64,000 bases of DNA from the NCBI GenBank assembly GCA_040507005.1, contig JBEVVS010000013.1, positions 9,777 to 73,776 on the forward strand, read 5' to 3'. The notes beneath the pieces were generated by a model. The model saw only the letters and a program-made list of their open reading frames with translations. It was not told the origin of the DNA and did no database searches. Made by a program: the position numbers and the translations under genes. Positions 63,960 to 64,000 of the stretch are shown one piece after another; the stretch's first letter is position 1, and each line of letters opens with the position of its first letter. This stretch comes from Thiodiazotropha sp040507005 (lineage in GTDB: Bacteria; Pseudomonadota; Gammaproteobacteria; Chromatiales; Chromatiaceae).

Positions 63960-64000
63960 GCATCGAACTACGCGTTCCCCAACTTCCCGAATCGGTTTCA
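63956..64000 (+). CDS. sucB: 2-oxoglutarate dehydrogenase E2 component (3'-truncated)
   Basis: The last 45 bases encode MSIELRVPQLPESVS, the typical lipoyl-domain start of dihydrolipoamide succinyltransferase. Overlaps sucA by four bases (ATGA). The rest lies outside the window. Confidence 0.88.
   Translation, partial: MSIELRVPQLPESVS

Overview
The window reads as chromosomal DNA of a motile, Gram-negative gammaproteobacterium. The order ypjD-ffh-rpsP-rimM-trmD-rplS and a Pseudomonas/Vibrio-like flagellar layout (flgAMN divergent from cheV-cheR-flgBCDE) support this. The left edge carries the 3' end of a CbbO/NorD-type VWA protein. Together with the arsenosugar genes and c-di-GMP genes this would fit an autotrophic or sulfur-oxidising lineage (Chromatiales, Sedimenticola or Thiodiazotropha-like), but that placement is an inference. 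I see no phage, insertion sequence or CRISPR array. A ten-N assembly gap lies at 9167-9176.

Layout. 1-4500: end of the VWA gene, DAHP synthase, and a FimX-like REC-PAS-GGDEF-EAL protein with degenerate catalytic motifs. 4523-8698 (minus): a small membrane protein that has a paralogue at 20821, a DUF302 protein, an orphan ParA ATPase, and two secreted proteins rich in an aromatic-x-R-P motif. 8832-14670 (minus): an SCP2 protein, an RND adaptor and an RND pump with a long Lys-rich tail. 15105-18706: a dynamin-like GTPase, and an HDOD/diguanylate cyclase pair behind a near-perfect FliA promoter. 19020-20780: NrtR-like Nudix protein plus nadA. 20821-31204: mixed housekeeping and unknown genes, including a sterol-desaturase-like protein, a small protein behind a sigma-54 site, a voltage-sensor K+ channel with a second RCK-type protein, exonuclease I and an HDAC-like deacetylase. 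31457-34138: a Pat-type protein acetyltransferase divergent from the deacetylase. 34388-38760: the ffh/rplS translation cluster and ypjD.

38791-56614 is a nearly complete flagellar filament, hook, rod and ring locus: fliT, fliS, fliD, flaG, fliC, flgL to flgB, cheR, cheV, then flgA, flgM and flgN on the other strand. Readable promoter elements divide it into regulatory classes. Sigma-54 (-24/-12) boxes precede flgB, flgF and flgA, and FliA (sigma-28) boxes precede fliC and flgMN. A strong terminator after flgE separates flgBCDE from flgFGHIJKL. 56627-58962 is an arsenosugar cluster (two glycosyltransferases and ArsS). 59239-60726 holds small genes and tRNA-Arg(CCU). The window closes with sucA and the first codons of sucB.

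The most interesting unexplained items are: the paired aromatic-x-R-P secreted proteins; the MFEK...NSFxPW membrane-protein paralogues; the sigma-28 promoter that ties an HDOD/diguanylate-cyclase operon to flagellar assembly; the sigma-54 box before an unknown 118-residue protein; the divergent acetyltransferase/deacetylase pair; and a 9-copy heptamer array framed by a dispersed 13-bp inverted repeat.
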